Shown here: in pieces, positions 44,531-57,241 of the stretch
Position numbering within the stretch: position 1 is the stretch's first letter
Layout of the letters: each line of letters starts with the position of its first letter
Assembly: GCF_004664715.2 (NCBI RefSeq)
Contig: NC_051085.1
Coordinates: 24,822,551 to 24,886,550 of the forward strand
DNA: 64,000 bases
Direction of reading: 5' to 3'
From: Peromyscus leucopus
Lineage: Eukaryota > Chordata > Mammalia > Rodentia > Cricetidae
Translations under genes and position numbers: made by a program
Notes under the pieces: model-generated
What the model saw: the letters and a program-made list of their open reading frames with translations, nothing else
Told to the model about the DNA's origin: nothing
Database searches by the model: none

Positions 44531-45567
44531 AGTATAATAAAATTGTCCTTACATTTGTTTCAATATATAAAAATTTATAACAATGTAAAATATTTTAGAC
44601 TAGTGGTTGTTAAAAAGTAGACTCAACATTCCATCCTTTTATCCCATTATTTCTATACTATATTCTTGTTTTCCCTTCAAAAAGAGATCCCTGAATCTAA
44701 TTTCCTTTGTTCAGATTTTTCTCCTGACTATGACCAATAACAACTTGTAATCATCTCCCACTAAACAATAACAAACATCCATAACCCACCAAATGAACAA
44801 AAGCCAGCCATACTACTTCTTGGCAATGTGGGCATCGTGTTCTCTAGACTGCGTCTTGTTGTCTGGGAGAAATGGCTTCTGAGAAATTGGGATATGGTCA
44901 AGTCCTGCAAAGAGCTATCTGTATTATTTTTTGTTTAGTTTCTATGTGATGGGAAAGTATAGAGTTTATATGAAGTCTGGCTGGAGTAGTGTGTGAAGCC
45001 CAACCATCTCAGCTAGCAGCTTTGACGTCATTCTGGATACAGAATTTTGAAGAAATTGTAACAGAGGCATTTTGAGAAGTTGGATCGCCTGGGCTACATG
45101 TCTTCATTGGTGTTGGGTCATTTTTTCCCCCTGAAAACACACAAACTTTTAAAGGTATATGTATCTTCATTAACACAAATATGGAAGGTGTGGTATGTAC
45201 AAGTCAGTTAAAGATAATTTTTTGTTTTATGTTTGAGCAGGTAAAAGGTATCTGTCAACTTTATAACTTCCTTTAGGGTATATAACCAAACTGTAATATG
45301 AGTATTTATCCATCCACATGATAGGATGGCATGTAATAATAAATCATGAGGATTCTGTAGCCAACAAGATTTATCATATTTTTTCCAGTCTCAGAACTGT
45401 TCCCATAAGTAGAGGGATCATCATATATGTCACCTGTACTGTAGTCTTACTTAGTTTCTTTTTTCTTGTCTGAGGTCAAGATTTTCAGTAGGTCTCACCC
45501 AGTCAAATTTGATCTTCTTCAATTTTGAAGAGAACCATTGTAGAATTTGAAGAGAACTATTTTAAGA

Positions 45568-46056
45568 TGTGCTACATTTGTTTGTGCTGTGGAACATTTG
45601 TTTAATGATATAAAAATATGTTGCATTCTTTTATGTTGCACTGAACTCTGAGAAACTGTGTTATTGTGCCTGTCTAAAAACCTGATGGTCTAATAAAGAG
45701 TTGAATGGCCAATAGTGTGACAGGAAAAAGGATAGGCGGGTCGGGTAGGCAGAGAGTATAAATAGAAGAAGAAATCAGGGAGGAGAAAAAGAAAAGAAAG
45801 CAAGAGAACAAGGAAAGGAGGATGCCAGGGGCCAGCCACCCAGCTACAAAGTAAGAAATAGTGAAAGATATACAGAAATAGAGAAAGGTAAAAACCCAAA
45901 GGCAAAAGGTAGATGGGCTAATTTAAATTTAAGAAAAGCTGGCAATAAACAAGCCAAGCTAAGGACAGGAATTTATAATTAAGAATAAGCCTCTGTGTCA
46001 TAATTTTGGAGCTGGGTGGTGCCCCTCCCAAAAAGAGCAAAGAGCAAAACACAGAC
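45568..46056 (+). mobile_element. Nested LTR-like element in provirus 4
   Basis: TGTGCTACATTTG..AACACAGACA with promoter-like GAGAGTATAAATAG and GGTCTAATAAAGAG, text common to a rodent LTR family (CTGATGGTCTAATAAAGAGTTG, GGCCAATAGTGTGACAGG). No clear target duplication was found, so the ends are approximate. Confidence 0.55.
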
Positions 46057-46752
46057 ATAATCTCTCCCCAAATGCTATACACTTTTTTTTGTTTTTGACT
46101 TCCATTTTGAAGTTAAGACATTTTTAAAATATATAGATTTGTTTAATTTAGCAGTTTTCATAAACCAATGTCTCTCAGCAGCTATTTTTTAAAATTAGCA
46201 TTAAAAAATTCAAAATCAACAAGCACCGGATAGAAACCAGAAGTCCTGTGTGTTTCTCATCCTGATGTGTCTTATTGTTTTTATATTACTTTGCTGTTTC
46301 TTTAAAGAGTTTACTATTATTTTTAAACTATTTTTTTCTATGACTGTCTATACCCATTTTCATTTTCTTTATTTAGCACCTAAGCACATTTTAAACACAT
46401 TGTAACCTGTTCAGGTAACCTGTTACAGATCAGCCTGGACCTGGCTTTTTTTTTTTCAGCGTGTCTGCAGCCTCCTCTGACCTCTCATGCATATGACACA
46501 CAGGTGACTGGCTCTGTGCTACTCAGTTCCATGAGAGCCTAGTCTCACATCAACAGGTATCAGCCCTGGAGCTGCATTTACCTAACCTAGCTCTGGGAAT
46601 TTGTTGTGTATGATGCAGGAATCTGTATCCAGTGCCAGGTGCTCAAGTTCTTGGCTGTACAGCAGGACCTCTTAAAAGAGCTTAGCCTCTGTACACCAAG
46701 CTTATCCTAACGGCCACTTTCTCAAGCCCTATGTGGGTATTCAAGCCCCATA

Positions 46753-47093
46753 TGTAATGAGTCTTTCTCTGTTCCACCATCCAGTTTCCAAATAGCAACA
46801 CAGAGAATTATTATTAACTATAAAAGCTTGGCCTTAGCTTAGTCTTGTTTTTAACTAGTTTTTATAACTTAAATTAACCTATTTCTATTACTCTATGTTC
46901 TGTCCATGTAACACCCATCTTGCTTCTTTTGTGTCTCCTGGCATCTCTCTCACATGCCTAGATTCCCCCTTGCTTCTTCTCTCTCTGCCTGGAAGTCCCG
47001 CCTATACCTCCTGCCTACCTATTGACCTTTCAGCTCTTTATTTAAAAAATCATGACAATATATCTTCACACAGTGTACAAATATGCCACAACA
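46753..47093 (-). repeat. Provirus 4 5' LTR
   Basis: 341 bp partner of 43115-43445; outer edge at the ctgatc duplication. Confidence 0.8.
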
Positions 47094-47099
47094 CTGATC

Positions 47100-48479
47100 T
47101 GCAGGTAACCCACCTCCTGTTTCACCTTCTAAAACAAGGATCTCAGGTCTAGTTTTTGCCATTAATTTCAGCTACTGCTAAGTTTGATCCAAGCTCCTTT
47201 TTTGAAAATAGAGAATTTCCATCCAAAAATAACAATATTTATCTGTATGTTGATAGTTGGTAAATTTCTTCTTAAATCCTATATCCTAAAAGTGCTGCTA
47301 TTCATCCAATGGAGATCAGCTTTCAAATTGCATTCCATGACTTTTCATCCAGTTGTGTAGTTTTCCTTCACTGTGTCATTTATTTCTGCACACTTGTTGG
47401 ACATCTGCTTTCCTAAAGAAAAGGATTAGGAGGCTATTGTTTTGGATTCAGCTCCTTACTAGATTCCAACAGACCAAACCAAAGCAAGACATTGAAATCA
47501 CTCATGCTAATATTCCACTGTGGGAAACTGAAACTGTGCCTTTGTAGAGCCATTTCAAAGATCCCCCTCCCCTTTTTTTAACCTTGAAGGTATAACTTGT
47601 GAACTTACTGTAGAATTCTCATGTATTCCAGATGTGCTGTTGAAAAAAATTAGAATTTTCTTTTTGTAAACAGCGTGTGTGTGTTTTACTATGCATTAAA
47701 AACTAAACACTAAAAGATCAGTAATAAAAATTGTAAATCTGTGATTGTTATGTAGACCAGAATTTTTTTCTGTATCTAAGGCTTGTTAACAAAGACTTGG
47801 GTATAAAATGTATGATTAGTATCACTGAAATGACAGGAACAACTGGAAAATCTCTGTCTGCCCAATAGCTACTGTTCAGAGTGTAGATGTAATTATGGTG
47901 ACACACACTCTTTGCATATTGCAGCTGTCACCAGTAAAATCTTGTTTTCATCATGGACTTCTACACAATTTTATCTACCAATTATTATTTTTCTCTACCC
48001 CTTTAACATTTTTTTTAAATCACATTATTCAGTAAGAACTTTGTTCTTCTTACAGAGAAATACTGGATATCCATCAGTCACCAAGTAATCTTATCAAGGT
48101 CATACTATAAAGGAAAAGTGGGCAGTTTGGGGAATAAAATAAGTAGACCCAAAGCCAAATAGTAAATAGTGAACTAAAACTTCAGACTGAGCAAATGGAT
48201 CCCGCAGCATCTATTCCCATTGTCTCTGTCTTGTTTAGCCTGTCTCTTTGACCACCTCAAGTTATACTGACTTACTTTCAGTTCTTAGTTCAGCAAGCTA
48301 CAGGGCAATATGGAGGGTAGCCTTATAACCTTTTACCTTTGGATTATTTCTATGTTCATTTAAACTTACCTCACTCGTATACATCTTCTACCTTTCAGAC
48401 AATATTTCATTAGGGAGACTTTTCCTGATACCCAAAATTAGGTCAGACTTCCTACTGTAGACCCTCACCACCCTTTTTG
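47100..48479. other. Unassigned, no gene seen
   Basis: Unique-looking sequence. Open frames are short and without motifs. Confidence 0.5.
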
Positions 48480-48990
48480 TTTGATATGGAGTCATAGGTG
48501 CCACAGTAGAGAGAGAAGCTCACCAAGGTGCTTAACCTTGACTTTCTGAAGGCACAGAGGGGTACAGCCTTCTTGGAAAAGACTGATACCCAGCTAGCTC
48601 CCTTCAGTTACTTTATTCAAACATATACAAGTGCCAAACATATATAGTTGGGGCTGGGAAATGTTCCAACTATCAAAGTCATCTTGTTCTTGCTACGCAT
48701 GAGAACAGACAGCCCACACAATTCTCAGTCCCTTTTGATTATGGCTTGTCGTAATCAAGAGTAAGAACTCCAGGTTTTCCTGGAGTGTCTTAGTACCAAG
48801 GTCAATGCAGCTGCAAGCTCTCATGTAGCATCAAGTGTAGGTTCTCCAGAGGAACAACATTTCTTCAAGATTTAAACAGCCTTAAAACAATTTCTCAGTC
48901 TCTACTGATCAACCCAAACATAGCAATGGCTTTGCTGAAACATTTCTCTCAATGCCAGACACAAAGCCTTTACTATACATTTCACTGAAA
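48480..48990 (-). mobile_element. Possible class I LTR, antisense
   Basis: On the minus strand the block contains TGTTTGAATAAAGTAACTG (polyadenylation signal) followed by a plausible R/U5 (CTGTACCCCTCTGTGCC). Several near-repeats (CAAAGCCTTTACTATACATTTC / AAAAGCTTTACCTACACATC) lie upstream. Ends and target duplication not found. Confidence 0.35.
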
Positions 48991-50322
48991 GCCAGACATA
49001 AAAGCTTTACCTACACATCACTATTCCACTCCATAGTTTTCCATTCTTAATAGTATTTAAAACACTATAATTAAGTAACAGTCTATGTGACTATGAACTC
49101 TATGTGTCTTCCCTAAGCATTCTTAGGACACCTAATATATGTTAGATGAATCAAAAGTATAAAATTGCTGTGTTGTTGCTACACCTTCTTGTTCCAATGA
49201 ATGTTTTTGAAAGTTTTTTTAGGCAGCATATTGTCCAATGTAGGCTCACTGTAGAGACAGTTCATGTCGAGAAGAGTTGACACCAATATCATCACTTGAA
49301 GTGTGTCAATAGGAACTTTGCACCATAGAATTTAACTTCTTCCTCTTCCCTTTTTCTAGAAATGATTAGAGACCTAGAAAGAGGTTGCTTTCTCAGAGCA
49401 CCAGTCAAAATTCTCTCTTCCACTGATGCTTCTCTATGGGAAATCAAACATACCCCCTTTTCCCACCCCAATCACTTTGCTCTTAAGCTGGGTGGTTGCT
49501 GAATTGCGCAGGAGACTGGCCCACCGTGTGCTTCTGTCCAGCCAAACTGACCAGTTTGCAAGTCAAGCAGGGAGCTCCAGAGAGGCAGCTTTTGTGAGTC
49601 ATCCCTTTGGTGATACAGCTGTCTTCAAAGTGCCAATGCTTCTGTAAACAGCTTCTGCCCACACTTCTGTAAATGATTCCCAATAAGCGTACTGGTGCGC
49701 TTACCAAGACTAGCATGAAATGATTCCTTTAGCCTGTCATTCATGCTCTGTCTAGGGTGAATTCCTTGTTTCTTCACATTTCCTCAGGAAAAGTTTCACA
49801 ACCTTATGTAAGGTGTGGCTTGAGAAAAGTAGATTTACAGGAATGAGATGATTTTAGGCAAACAGACTATAAAGCAATAAGACTATAGGTTAATTTCTTC
49901 CTGGGCAAAACACTGCCCTGCTGAGGTGTAGAACCTTTCTTTATCTTGTACAGCAGCCCTGATAGGGAAGCTAAAAACAAAACTGTTGGATTAATATAAA
50001 GTAGTGATTTTTCCAGAGGAGTGTTATGACCAGGTTTAAGTGGTCCACAACTTTCTTTTATAGTTTGAATCAACTTTTAGGCTCTGATCAACTCTGAGCC
50101 TGTGTCTTGCTCCTACAGCAGTGTCTCCAGCAGACCTGCAGCAGGGTCACTTTTCTGACCCTTATACAGAGACTCTATGTTCTTGTCACTTCCCTCCCCT
50201 GCCTCTCAGGCCTCTTCGGAGCTCCTTCAACTCTGCTGCAGCCTCTTCAATCCTTTGTAGTCTTTCTACAGCCACTATTTATTTCTATATGGATTCATAT
50301 ACTGTGTGATGTGGGATGTGTG
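48991..50322. other. Unassigned, no gene seen
   Basis: No recognisable gene or repeat family. Confidence 0.5.

Positions 50323-50358
<36 letters not shown>
50323..50358. repeat. (GT)n microsatellite
   Basis: About 17 GT units. Confidence 0.9.
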
Positions 50359-50361
<3 letters not shown>

Positions 50362-50599
50362 GTGTGATCTCAGAGTTAATACCAGTTGAGTTTAGATAAA
50401 AGAACCCATGTTTGCTTCAGCCAGCTGTCAAGAAATCAGGACTAGTTTGTAAATTTCTCTCACTGAAGCCAGTGTACTTGTGAATTGACTGTAAAAAATC
50501 TGACATTGTGGAAACCCACAATTATGTTCATCTATGTTTCTGAACATGTTCTTGTGACAGTCATATTTTCTCCAAGCTTGAAATGAGCTTTTATAATCT

Positions 50600-50770
50600 T
50601 CCTTTGAGACATCGTCTCATATAGCTCAGTTTGGACTTTACATTTCTATGTAGCTGAGAATCACCTTGGATTTCTGATCTTTCTGCTCCATCCTCCCAAG
50701 ATTTAGACGATAGATGTGTACCGCTGTGCCCAGTTTGAGGTGCTGGGGAGTAAACCCAGTACTTCATGAA
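50600..50770 (-). repeat. Diverged B1/B4-like SINE
   Basis: TTTGAGACATCGTCTCATATAG..TATGTAGCTGAGAATCACCTTGG..GATGTGTACCGCTGTGCCCAG follows antisense B1 order; a B4/ID-like tail (GAGGTGCTGGGGAGTAAACC) follows. Confidence 0.5.
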
Positions 50771-51379
50771 CGAGAAGAAACAGTCTCCTAACTGAACCTC
50801 ATCCCAATTCCCACAAAATTACGGAGTCAACTGTAAGTTATGTAAAATAATTTCATTACGAAGACTTAGCAGAAGTGATTTTTAGGTATGCTGAGCCTTG
50901 GCCTCCTTCTGGTGATATGAGGGATCTTTGTCTTCTCTCTTTCATTCCTCTTTCATATTCATTTTGACAATTACCAAGTAAAATTTTGCCATACGTGATC
51001 ATATAAATTATTTTACAATCTTTCTCCAAATTGTTCTGTTGGAATGAAGTAAAAAACAAACAAGCAAACAAATAAACATTCTCCATAGCCAAAGGTTTCT
51101 AGGACATGCAACTCTTTTGTCTTTTAGAAATGTTTAAAAGGGTTAATTTTGTTATGTGGTTAAGAAAAAAGATGACTAAAGTTAAACTTTTTTATTTAAA
51201 ATTTTCATTACAATCCAAATAAAAAATCAATGAACATTTGCAGAAAAAGTAACTAAAAGGAGACAGATACCATCATACACTTCCATATTTGCCTTACAGA
51301 GAAGAGTTCATTCTACTGTTATAGACTGAACAACAGAAGGTTATAAAATATTTCAAGCTTTGCCCAGGCATATCTTGAA
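50771..51379. other. Unassigned, no gene seen
   Basis: AT-rich, no coding signal. Confidence 0.5.
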
Positions 51380-52350
51380 CATCTTGCTCTAGGCTCAAGT
51401 CAGGTGAGTTTCACCTGATTGCTCAATCCAGGCACCCTCCCCAACCCTCAGATCTAGCCCAGGTCCCACATCCAGTTCCCTGTTCTCATCTGGCAACCTG
51501 TTTGCACTTTCCCCAACTTCCAGGCTCATGCCAGGATCTGCATTGCACACCTCCAACCTACATGCCTCTGGTGTATCACACCTAACTTCTCTAACCAGCC
51601 AACCAAACACACCATTTGTCAGTCTAGCCAGGTGAGTCTACCTTATCCTTCTTCCATACACCATCACCAAAACCCAGATTTATCCCTAAACTCCATACTT
51701 GGCTCAGGACATATATACAGCAGGCCAGGCCAACCCTCTGTGTCTACCTGAATTCGTTCTACTTAAGCCATATCCAAACTTTATGCTCAACCTGGTCCAT
51801 ACATCCTGTGCTCTGTCCCAAATTGTTGCATCCATATCAGACACAACACTAGCAGAAGTAGTCTATATACCAGATATCATTGCAAATACATAAACAATAT
51901 GAAAGATCAAGGCAGTATGCTCCCTTCAAAGTTCACTAACCTATATGTTCTCTGGTAAGAATCACCAAGATGAAAACCGGGAAATAGAATTTGAAAATAC
52001 AATCACACACTTCATCAAAGAATTGGAGGAGTGTAAAAAAAAAAAGACACGAAGAAATTAGCCTGATGAATTTAAAGAAAATAAATGCCTCAGTGATCAA
52101 CAGCAACAACAAAAATCCACAATCACAAAGTTGATGGAAATAATAAGGACAATGCAGGACTTGGAAATAGAATTCGATAAAAAGATAGAAACACTAAAGA
52201 AAATTCAAGCAGAGATGAAGATGGAATACAACTAGAAAACTCATGGGAAAGCCTTACAAGTAGAATGTATCAAATGGAAGATAGAATATCAGGACTCAAA
52301 GACAAAAATAGAAGATCCACACCGAATAAGCCAATAATATGAAAAAATCA

Positions 52351-52417
52351 AGACACAGACACATACACAGACACACACAGAGACACAGACACAGACACAC
52401 ACACAGACACACACACA

Positions 52418-52473
<56 letters not shown>
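52351..52473. repeat. (ACAGAC)n then (AC)n microsatellite
   Basis: Imperfect CACAGACA units grade into about 24 pure CA units, inside the L1 ORF1 remnant. Confidence 0.95.
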
Positions 52474-52475
<2 letters not shown>

Positions 52476-52859
52476 AGGGCTGGGAACATACAGGAAACAT
52501 GGGGCACCATGACAAGACCAAACCTTCAAATTATAGGAATAGATGGGAATAAAGAATCTCAGTTTGGTGGGTGGCATAGACCAGATCTTTAACAAGATCA
52601 TAAAAGAAGACATCACCAAACTATGGAAAGGCACATCTATAGAGATACAAGAAGCACACAGAGAACCAAATAGAAAGAATCAGGAAAGAATCTCCCCATG
52701 GCATATCATAGTTAAAACACTAAGCATACAGAACAGAGAAAAGTACTGAAAGCTATGACCGAGAGGGGGAAAACCCACATAAGTCACATATAAAGGAAAA
52801 CCCATCAGAAAAACAGATGATTTCTCAATGGAAACTTTGAAAGCTAGAAGAGTCTAGAG

Positions 52860-53082
52860 TGGTGATTATCAACCCTCTAATGCTATAACCCTTTAATACA
52901 GTTCCTAAAGTTGGAATAACCCTCAGGCATAAAATTATTTTTGTTGCTACTTTGAAACTATAATTTTGCTACTGTTATGAATCATAATGTAAATGTCTGC
53001 ATTTTCTGATGGTCGTAGGAGACCCCTGTGAAACGGCTAGTCGACCTCAAAGGGGTCACAATGCACAGGTTGAGAACCCCCG
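52860..53082 (-). mobile_element. URR1-type hAT-Charlie non-autonomous DNA transposon
   Basis: 223 bp with inverted ends (tggtgattatcaaccctctaa / cacaggttgagaacccccg) and the internal text AATTTTGCTACTGTTATGAATCATAATGTAAA typical of URR1. The flanking 8-bp duplication gtctagag/gcctagag (52852-52859, 53083-53090) has one mismatch; 8 bp is diagnostic of hAT. Strand is arbitrary for such a short element. Confidence 0.85.
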
Positions 53083-53212
53083 GCCTAGAGCAACTCATTT
53101 TTTTTCTTTCTTTTTCTTATAACTAAATCTTTTTAAAATTGAAAATAGATTCTTCTCTCATACAATATATCCAGATCTCAGTTTCCACTTCTCCTATCCT
53201 GCCCCCCATCCC

Positions 53213-53583
53213 TGTAACAGGGTCCCAGATCTCAGCACAACTGACTCCATGATGGCAGTACCACTCAGGCTGTAAAACTTAGCAATGGTGCCAAAACTAA
53301 AACAATGATCTAATCCATCAAAATCTATAGAGTTCTTGGAAAGCCTCAAAATGTTCGAACCTTGCTTTACAGCTTCTGTATTTATACTCTGGCTAACTGT
53401 TCTTGTTAACTGAAGTATGTCAACCCAGAACATGGTTTTTGTGCTTGAAAACTCACCCTGAGAAAGGCTCAGGGCTACACTGGGGTCCTGGACACCCAGT
53501 GCAGTCACTGGCCAGCTAATAAAGACTGTTTATTGGTTTAAACCCATGCTTGAACAGTCTTCTTGGGTGAATACCCCACAACA
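53213..53583 (+). mobile_element. Solo LTR, probably class I, nested in L1 3'UTR
   Basis: TGTAACAGGGTCCC..AATACCCCACAACA, with GCTAATAAAGACTG as polyadenylation signal and a TTCTTGGGTGAATA U5-like end. L1 3'UTR text continues on both sides. The duplication is obscured by C-rich flanks. Confidence 0.6.
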
Positions 53584-54101
53584 CCCCACCCACTTCTCTC
53601 CTCCAGACCCACACCCCCTCCTCCATTTCCTCCTTAGAAAAAAGCAGACCTCCAAGAGACAGCAGCCAGACAAGACAAAACAAGATACAATAAGACAAAG
53701 CAAAAGCCCTCATATCAAGACTGGAAAGGACAACCCAATAGGAGGGAAAGAGTCCCCCTAGCAAGCAAAAGAATCAGAGATACATGTGCTCCTCCTGTTA
53801 GCAGTTTTTGTGCTCCCACAAAAACTAGGCCTGGGCCTTGTTCTTCTGGCATTCTTAACCCCTCTGGCTCCTACAGTTCTTCCTCCCACTCCCTTCTGTG
53901 GGGTTTCCCAAGCTGGTAGGGGGGGGGTGACTCAATAGAAACCTCCAATTTGGGATCTCTGTCTGCCTAATGTTTTGTCTGTAGGTCTCTGCATCTGCTC
54001 CCATCATCTGCCAGAGGAAGCCTCTCTGATGATGACAGGGCTAGGCACTCATCTATCAGTATAGCAGAGTATCAGTAGGAATCATTTTATTGTTTTGTTT
54101 T

Positions 54102-54459
54102 TATGACAGCTTGAAAGAAAATGCCCCCCAGAGGAAGTGGTACTATTGGGAAGTATGACTTTGTTGGAGTAGGTATGGCCTTGTTGGAGGAAGTGTGTCA
54201 CTGTGTGGGCAGACTTTAAGTCTTCTATGCTCAAGATATGGCTCAGTGTCATATTCCATTTCCTCTTGCCTGAAAGATATAAAACTCTCAGCTACTTCTC
54301 CAGCACCATGTTGGCCTGCACACTGCCATATCCCAGCATAATTATAATGGACTGAACCTCTGAAACTACAAATGAGCTATTCCAATTAAATGTTTTCCTT
54401 TATAAGAGTTGCTGTGGTCATGGTGTCTCTTCACAGCAATAGAAACCCTAACTAAGACA
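54102..54459 (+). mobile_element. Solo LTR, MaLR/ERVL-type, nested in L1
   Basis: TATGACAGCTTGAAAG..CTAACTAAGACA, flanked by the 5-bp duplication gtttt (54097-54101, 54460-54464). Same family as 2133-2467. Confidence 0.7.
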
Positions 54460-57186
54460 GTTTTTTTTTTTTCTACCCTAGGTCTCTAAGCTATCTAGCC
54501 TCCAGTTCCTGATCATCCTGGCAGTGTCAGGCATGGGCTCCCTCTTGTGGTGTGGGCTGGCTTCGAATTAGACAAATCATTGTGTGGCCATTCCCACAAG
54601 TTCTGCACCTCCATTGTGGCACATCTTGTAGGCAAGGTAGATTGTAGGTGTAAAAATTTGTGGCTGGGTTGGTGTCCCAATTTCACCATTGGAAGTTGCC
54701 TGGTTACATAAAATGGCCAGTTTGTGCTCCGTATTCCCCATTACTAAGAGTCCTCACTAGGGTCATTCTCATATGTTCCTGGGAGATTCTACTATACTAG
54801 GTTTCCACAATGCTCCTCCCCCAATGCCTTCCACGTCCAGTCGTCTCTCCCAGTACTCTCTTCCTGTCCCTCTACCCCCATCCCTCCTCTTTCTATCTCC
54901 ACCCACTCCCATGTTCCTATACAATTCATTTTATTTCCCCTTCCCAGGGAGATCCATGTGCCCACCCCCGCCCCGCTAAAGCCTTCCTTCCTTGTTACTT
55001 ACCATTTCTGGGTCTGTGGATTGTAGCATGACTATCATTTACTTAACAGCTAATATTCACTTATAAGTGAATACATTCCATGTTTGTCTTTCTGCATATG
55101 GGTTACCCTACCCAGGATGATTTTTTTTTTCCAGTTCCATCCATTTGCCTGCAAATTTCATGACATTGTTTTTTTAACAGCTGTAAATGTAGCACATTTT
55201 CTTTATCCATTCTTCAGTTGAGGGACATCTAGGTTGCTCCCAGTTTTGGGATATTATGAATAAAGCTGCTATGACAATAATTGAGCAAGTTTTTTTTGTG
55301 ATGGGATATAATGGTTTAGCTGGGTCTTGAGGTAGATCAATTCTGAGTTTTCTGAGGAACCACTATACTGATTTCCAAGTGACTGTATACATTTGCATTC
55401 CCACCAGCAGTGGAAGAATGTCCTCCTTTCTCCATAACCTCAACATCATGAACTGTCACTTGTGATATTGATCTTAGCCATTCTCACAGGTGTAAGATGG
55501 AATCTTAAAGTAGTTTTGATTTGCATTTCCCTGATGACTAAGGGTGTTGAACATTTCTTTAAGTTTTTCTCAGCCATTTGACTTTCCTTTATTGAGAATT
55601 TTCTGTTTAGATCTGTACCCCATTTTAAAGTTGGATTATTTGGTTTGCTGATGTCTAGTTTCTTGAATTATACATATATTTTGGATCTTAGCCCTATGTC
55701 ACATGTGGAGTTTGTGAAAATCTTGTCTCATTCTGTAGGCTGGCGTTTTGATGGTGTCCTTTAACTCACAGAAGCTTTTTCAGTTTCATGAGATCTCACG
55801 TATTAATTGTTGATCTTAGTGCCTATGCTATCAGTGTTCCGTTCAGGAAGTTGTCTCCTGTGCCATTGCATTCAAGGCTATTCCTAACTTTCTTTTCTCT
55901 GAGGTTCAGTGTTATCTGGTTTTATGTTGAGGTGTTTGATCCACTTGGACTTGAGTTTTTTTGTGTGTTGATAGATATGTATCTATTTACACTCTTCTAC
56001 ATACAGACATTCACTTAGACCCACCTCCATTTGTCTCAAGTGCTTTCTTTTTTCCATTGTGTGTTTCTGGCTTCTTTATAAAGAATCGGGTGTCTATAGG
56101 TGTGTGAATTTATGCCTGGGTCTTTCATTTGAGTCCATTGATCATGCGTCTGCTTTTATGCCAATGCTATGCAGTTTTATTACTATAGCCCTGTAGTACA
56201 ACTTGAAATCAGGGATGGTGCTACCTCCCTGGAGGAAGTTCTTTTATTGTTCAGGATTGTTTTAGCTATCCAGGGTTTTTTGCTTTTCCCTATGAAACTG
56301 AGTATTGTCCTTTCAAGGTCTATAAAGAATTGTGTTGGAATTTTAATGGGGATTGTGTTGAATCTGTAGATTGCTTTTGGTAGGATGGCCATTTTTACTA
56401 TGCTGATGCTATTGATCCATGAGCATGGAAGATCTTTCAATCTTCTGGTATTTTCTCCAGTTTCTTTCTTCAAATCCATGAAGTTTTTGCCATCTATGTC
56501 TTTCACTTGTTTGGTTAGAGTTACACCAAGATATTTTATATTATTTGTGGCTATTGTGAAGGATGTTGTTTCCCCGATTTCTTTCTCAGTCTGTTGTTTG
56601 TATATAGGAGGGCTACTGATTTTTTTTTTAGTTAATTTTGCATCTAGTAATTTTGCTGAAGATGTGTATCAGATATAGGAGTTCCCTGCTAGAATTTTTG
56701 GGGTGTGTTATGTTTACTGTCACATCATCTACAAATAATGAGGTTTTCACTTCTTTTCCAATTTGTATTCCCTTGATTTTTTTCAGTTGTCTTATTGATT
56801 TAGCTAGAATTTCAAGAAATATATTGAATAGATATGGAGAGAGTGGACAGCCTTATCTTGTTTCTGATTTTAGTGTTTTGAATTTCTCTTAATTTAATTT
56901 GCCTTTATTATGTTTAGGTATATCCCCTGTGTCCCTAATCTCTCCATGACTTTCATTATGAAGGGCTGTTGTGTTTTGACAAAGGCTTTTTTTTTTTTTG
57001 TCATCTAGTGAAATGATCATGTGGTTTTTGTTTCACTTTGCTTATATAATGGATTACATTGACTGATTTTCAAATGTGGAACTATCCCTGCATCTCCAGA
57101 ATGGAGCCTATTTGATCATGGTGGATGACCTTTTTGATGTGTTCTTGGATTATGTTTGTGAGTATCTTTGCATCTATGTTCATGAA

Positions 57187-57241
57187 AATGAAACACAATG
57201 AAAATGAATATACAACATACCCAAATTTATGGGACACAATG
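57187..57241 (+). mobile_element. Short inverted L1 piece at the 5' end of the antisense L1
   Basis: AAAATGAATATACAACATACCC..TTATGGGACACAATGAAAG is sense L1 ORF2 text from between the endonuclease and RT regions. It sits head-to-head against the 5' edge of the antisense L1 and fits a short twin-priming inversion. Confidence 0.4.

Larger units (their letters stand above)
43115..47093 (-). mobile_element. Provirus 4: non-coding short-LTR ERV
   Basis: LTRs at 43115-43445 and 46753-47093, TSD ccgatc (43109-43114)/ctgatc (47094-47099) with one mismatch. In its own sense the LTR starts TGTTGTGG and ends ATTACA. The polypurine tract AAAAAGGGGCACA precedes the 3' LTR. The 3.3-kb interior has no gag/pol motif; its 3' part (43446-44800) parallels the shared 3' module (e.g. 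gacaaattcagagaaaatattttattacc). A standard tRNA primer site was not recognised at the 5' LTR edge. An unrelated LTR is nested at 45568-46056. Confidence 0.8.
51380..53093 (+). mobile_element. Old L1, 5'UTR-like sequence and ORF1 remnant
   Basis: C-rich, low-CpG 5'UTR-like text with repeated CAGGTGAGTxxACCT and CCAACC words (51400-51890) leads to an ATG at 51899 and broken ORF1 coding. The coiled-coil-type region (about 51960-52260) is Lys/Glu-rich, and the RNA-binding-domain text appears as GGCACATCTATAGAGATACAAGAAG and TTTCTCAATGGAAACTTTGAAAGC (52620-52850). A CA/CAGA array (52351-52473) and a hAT element (52860-53082) interrupt it. ORF2 of apparently the same copy resumes at 57242. Confidence 0.6.
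53094..57186 (-). mobile_element. L1, 3' part of ORF2 and 3'UTR, antisense
   Basis: Starts with a poly-T (L1 tail) at 53098; then 3'UTR complement (CTCATACAATATATCCAGATC, AAGCCCTCATATCAAGACTGG, 53573-54770) and ORF2 complement (GACATCTAGGTTGCTCCCAG, TTGCATTCCCACCAGCAGTGG, AAGTTTTTGCCATC). The ORF2 frame is kept in pieces: minus-strand 56183-56506 ([19 protein letters not shown]) and 57082-57267 ([25 protein letters not shown] start). Two LTRs are nested in it. Confidence 0.8.
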
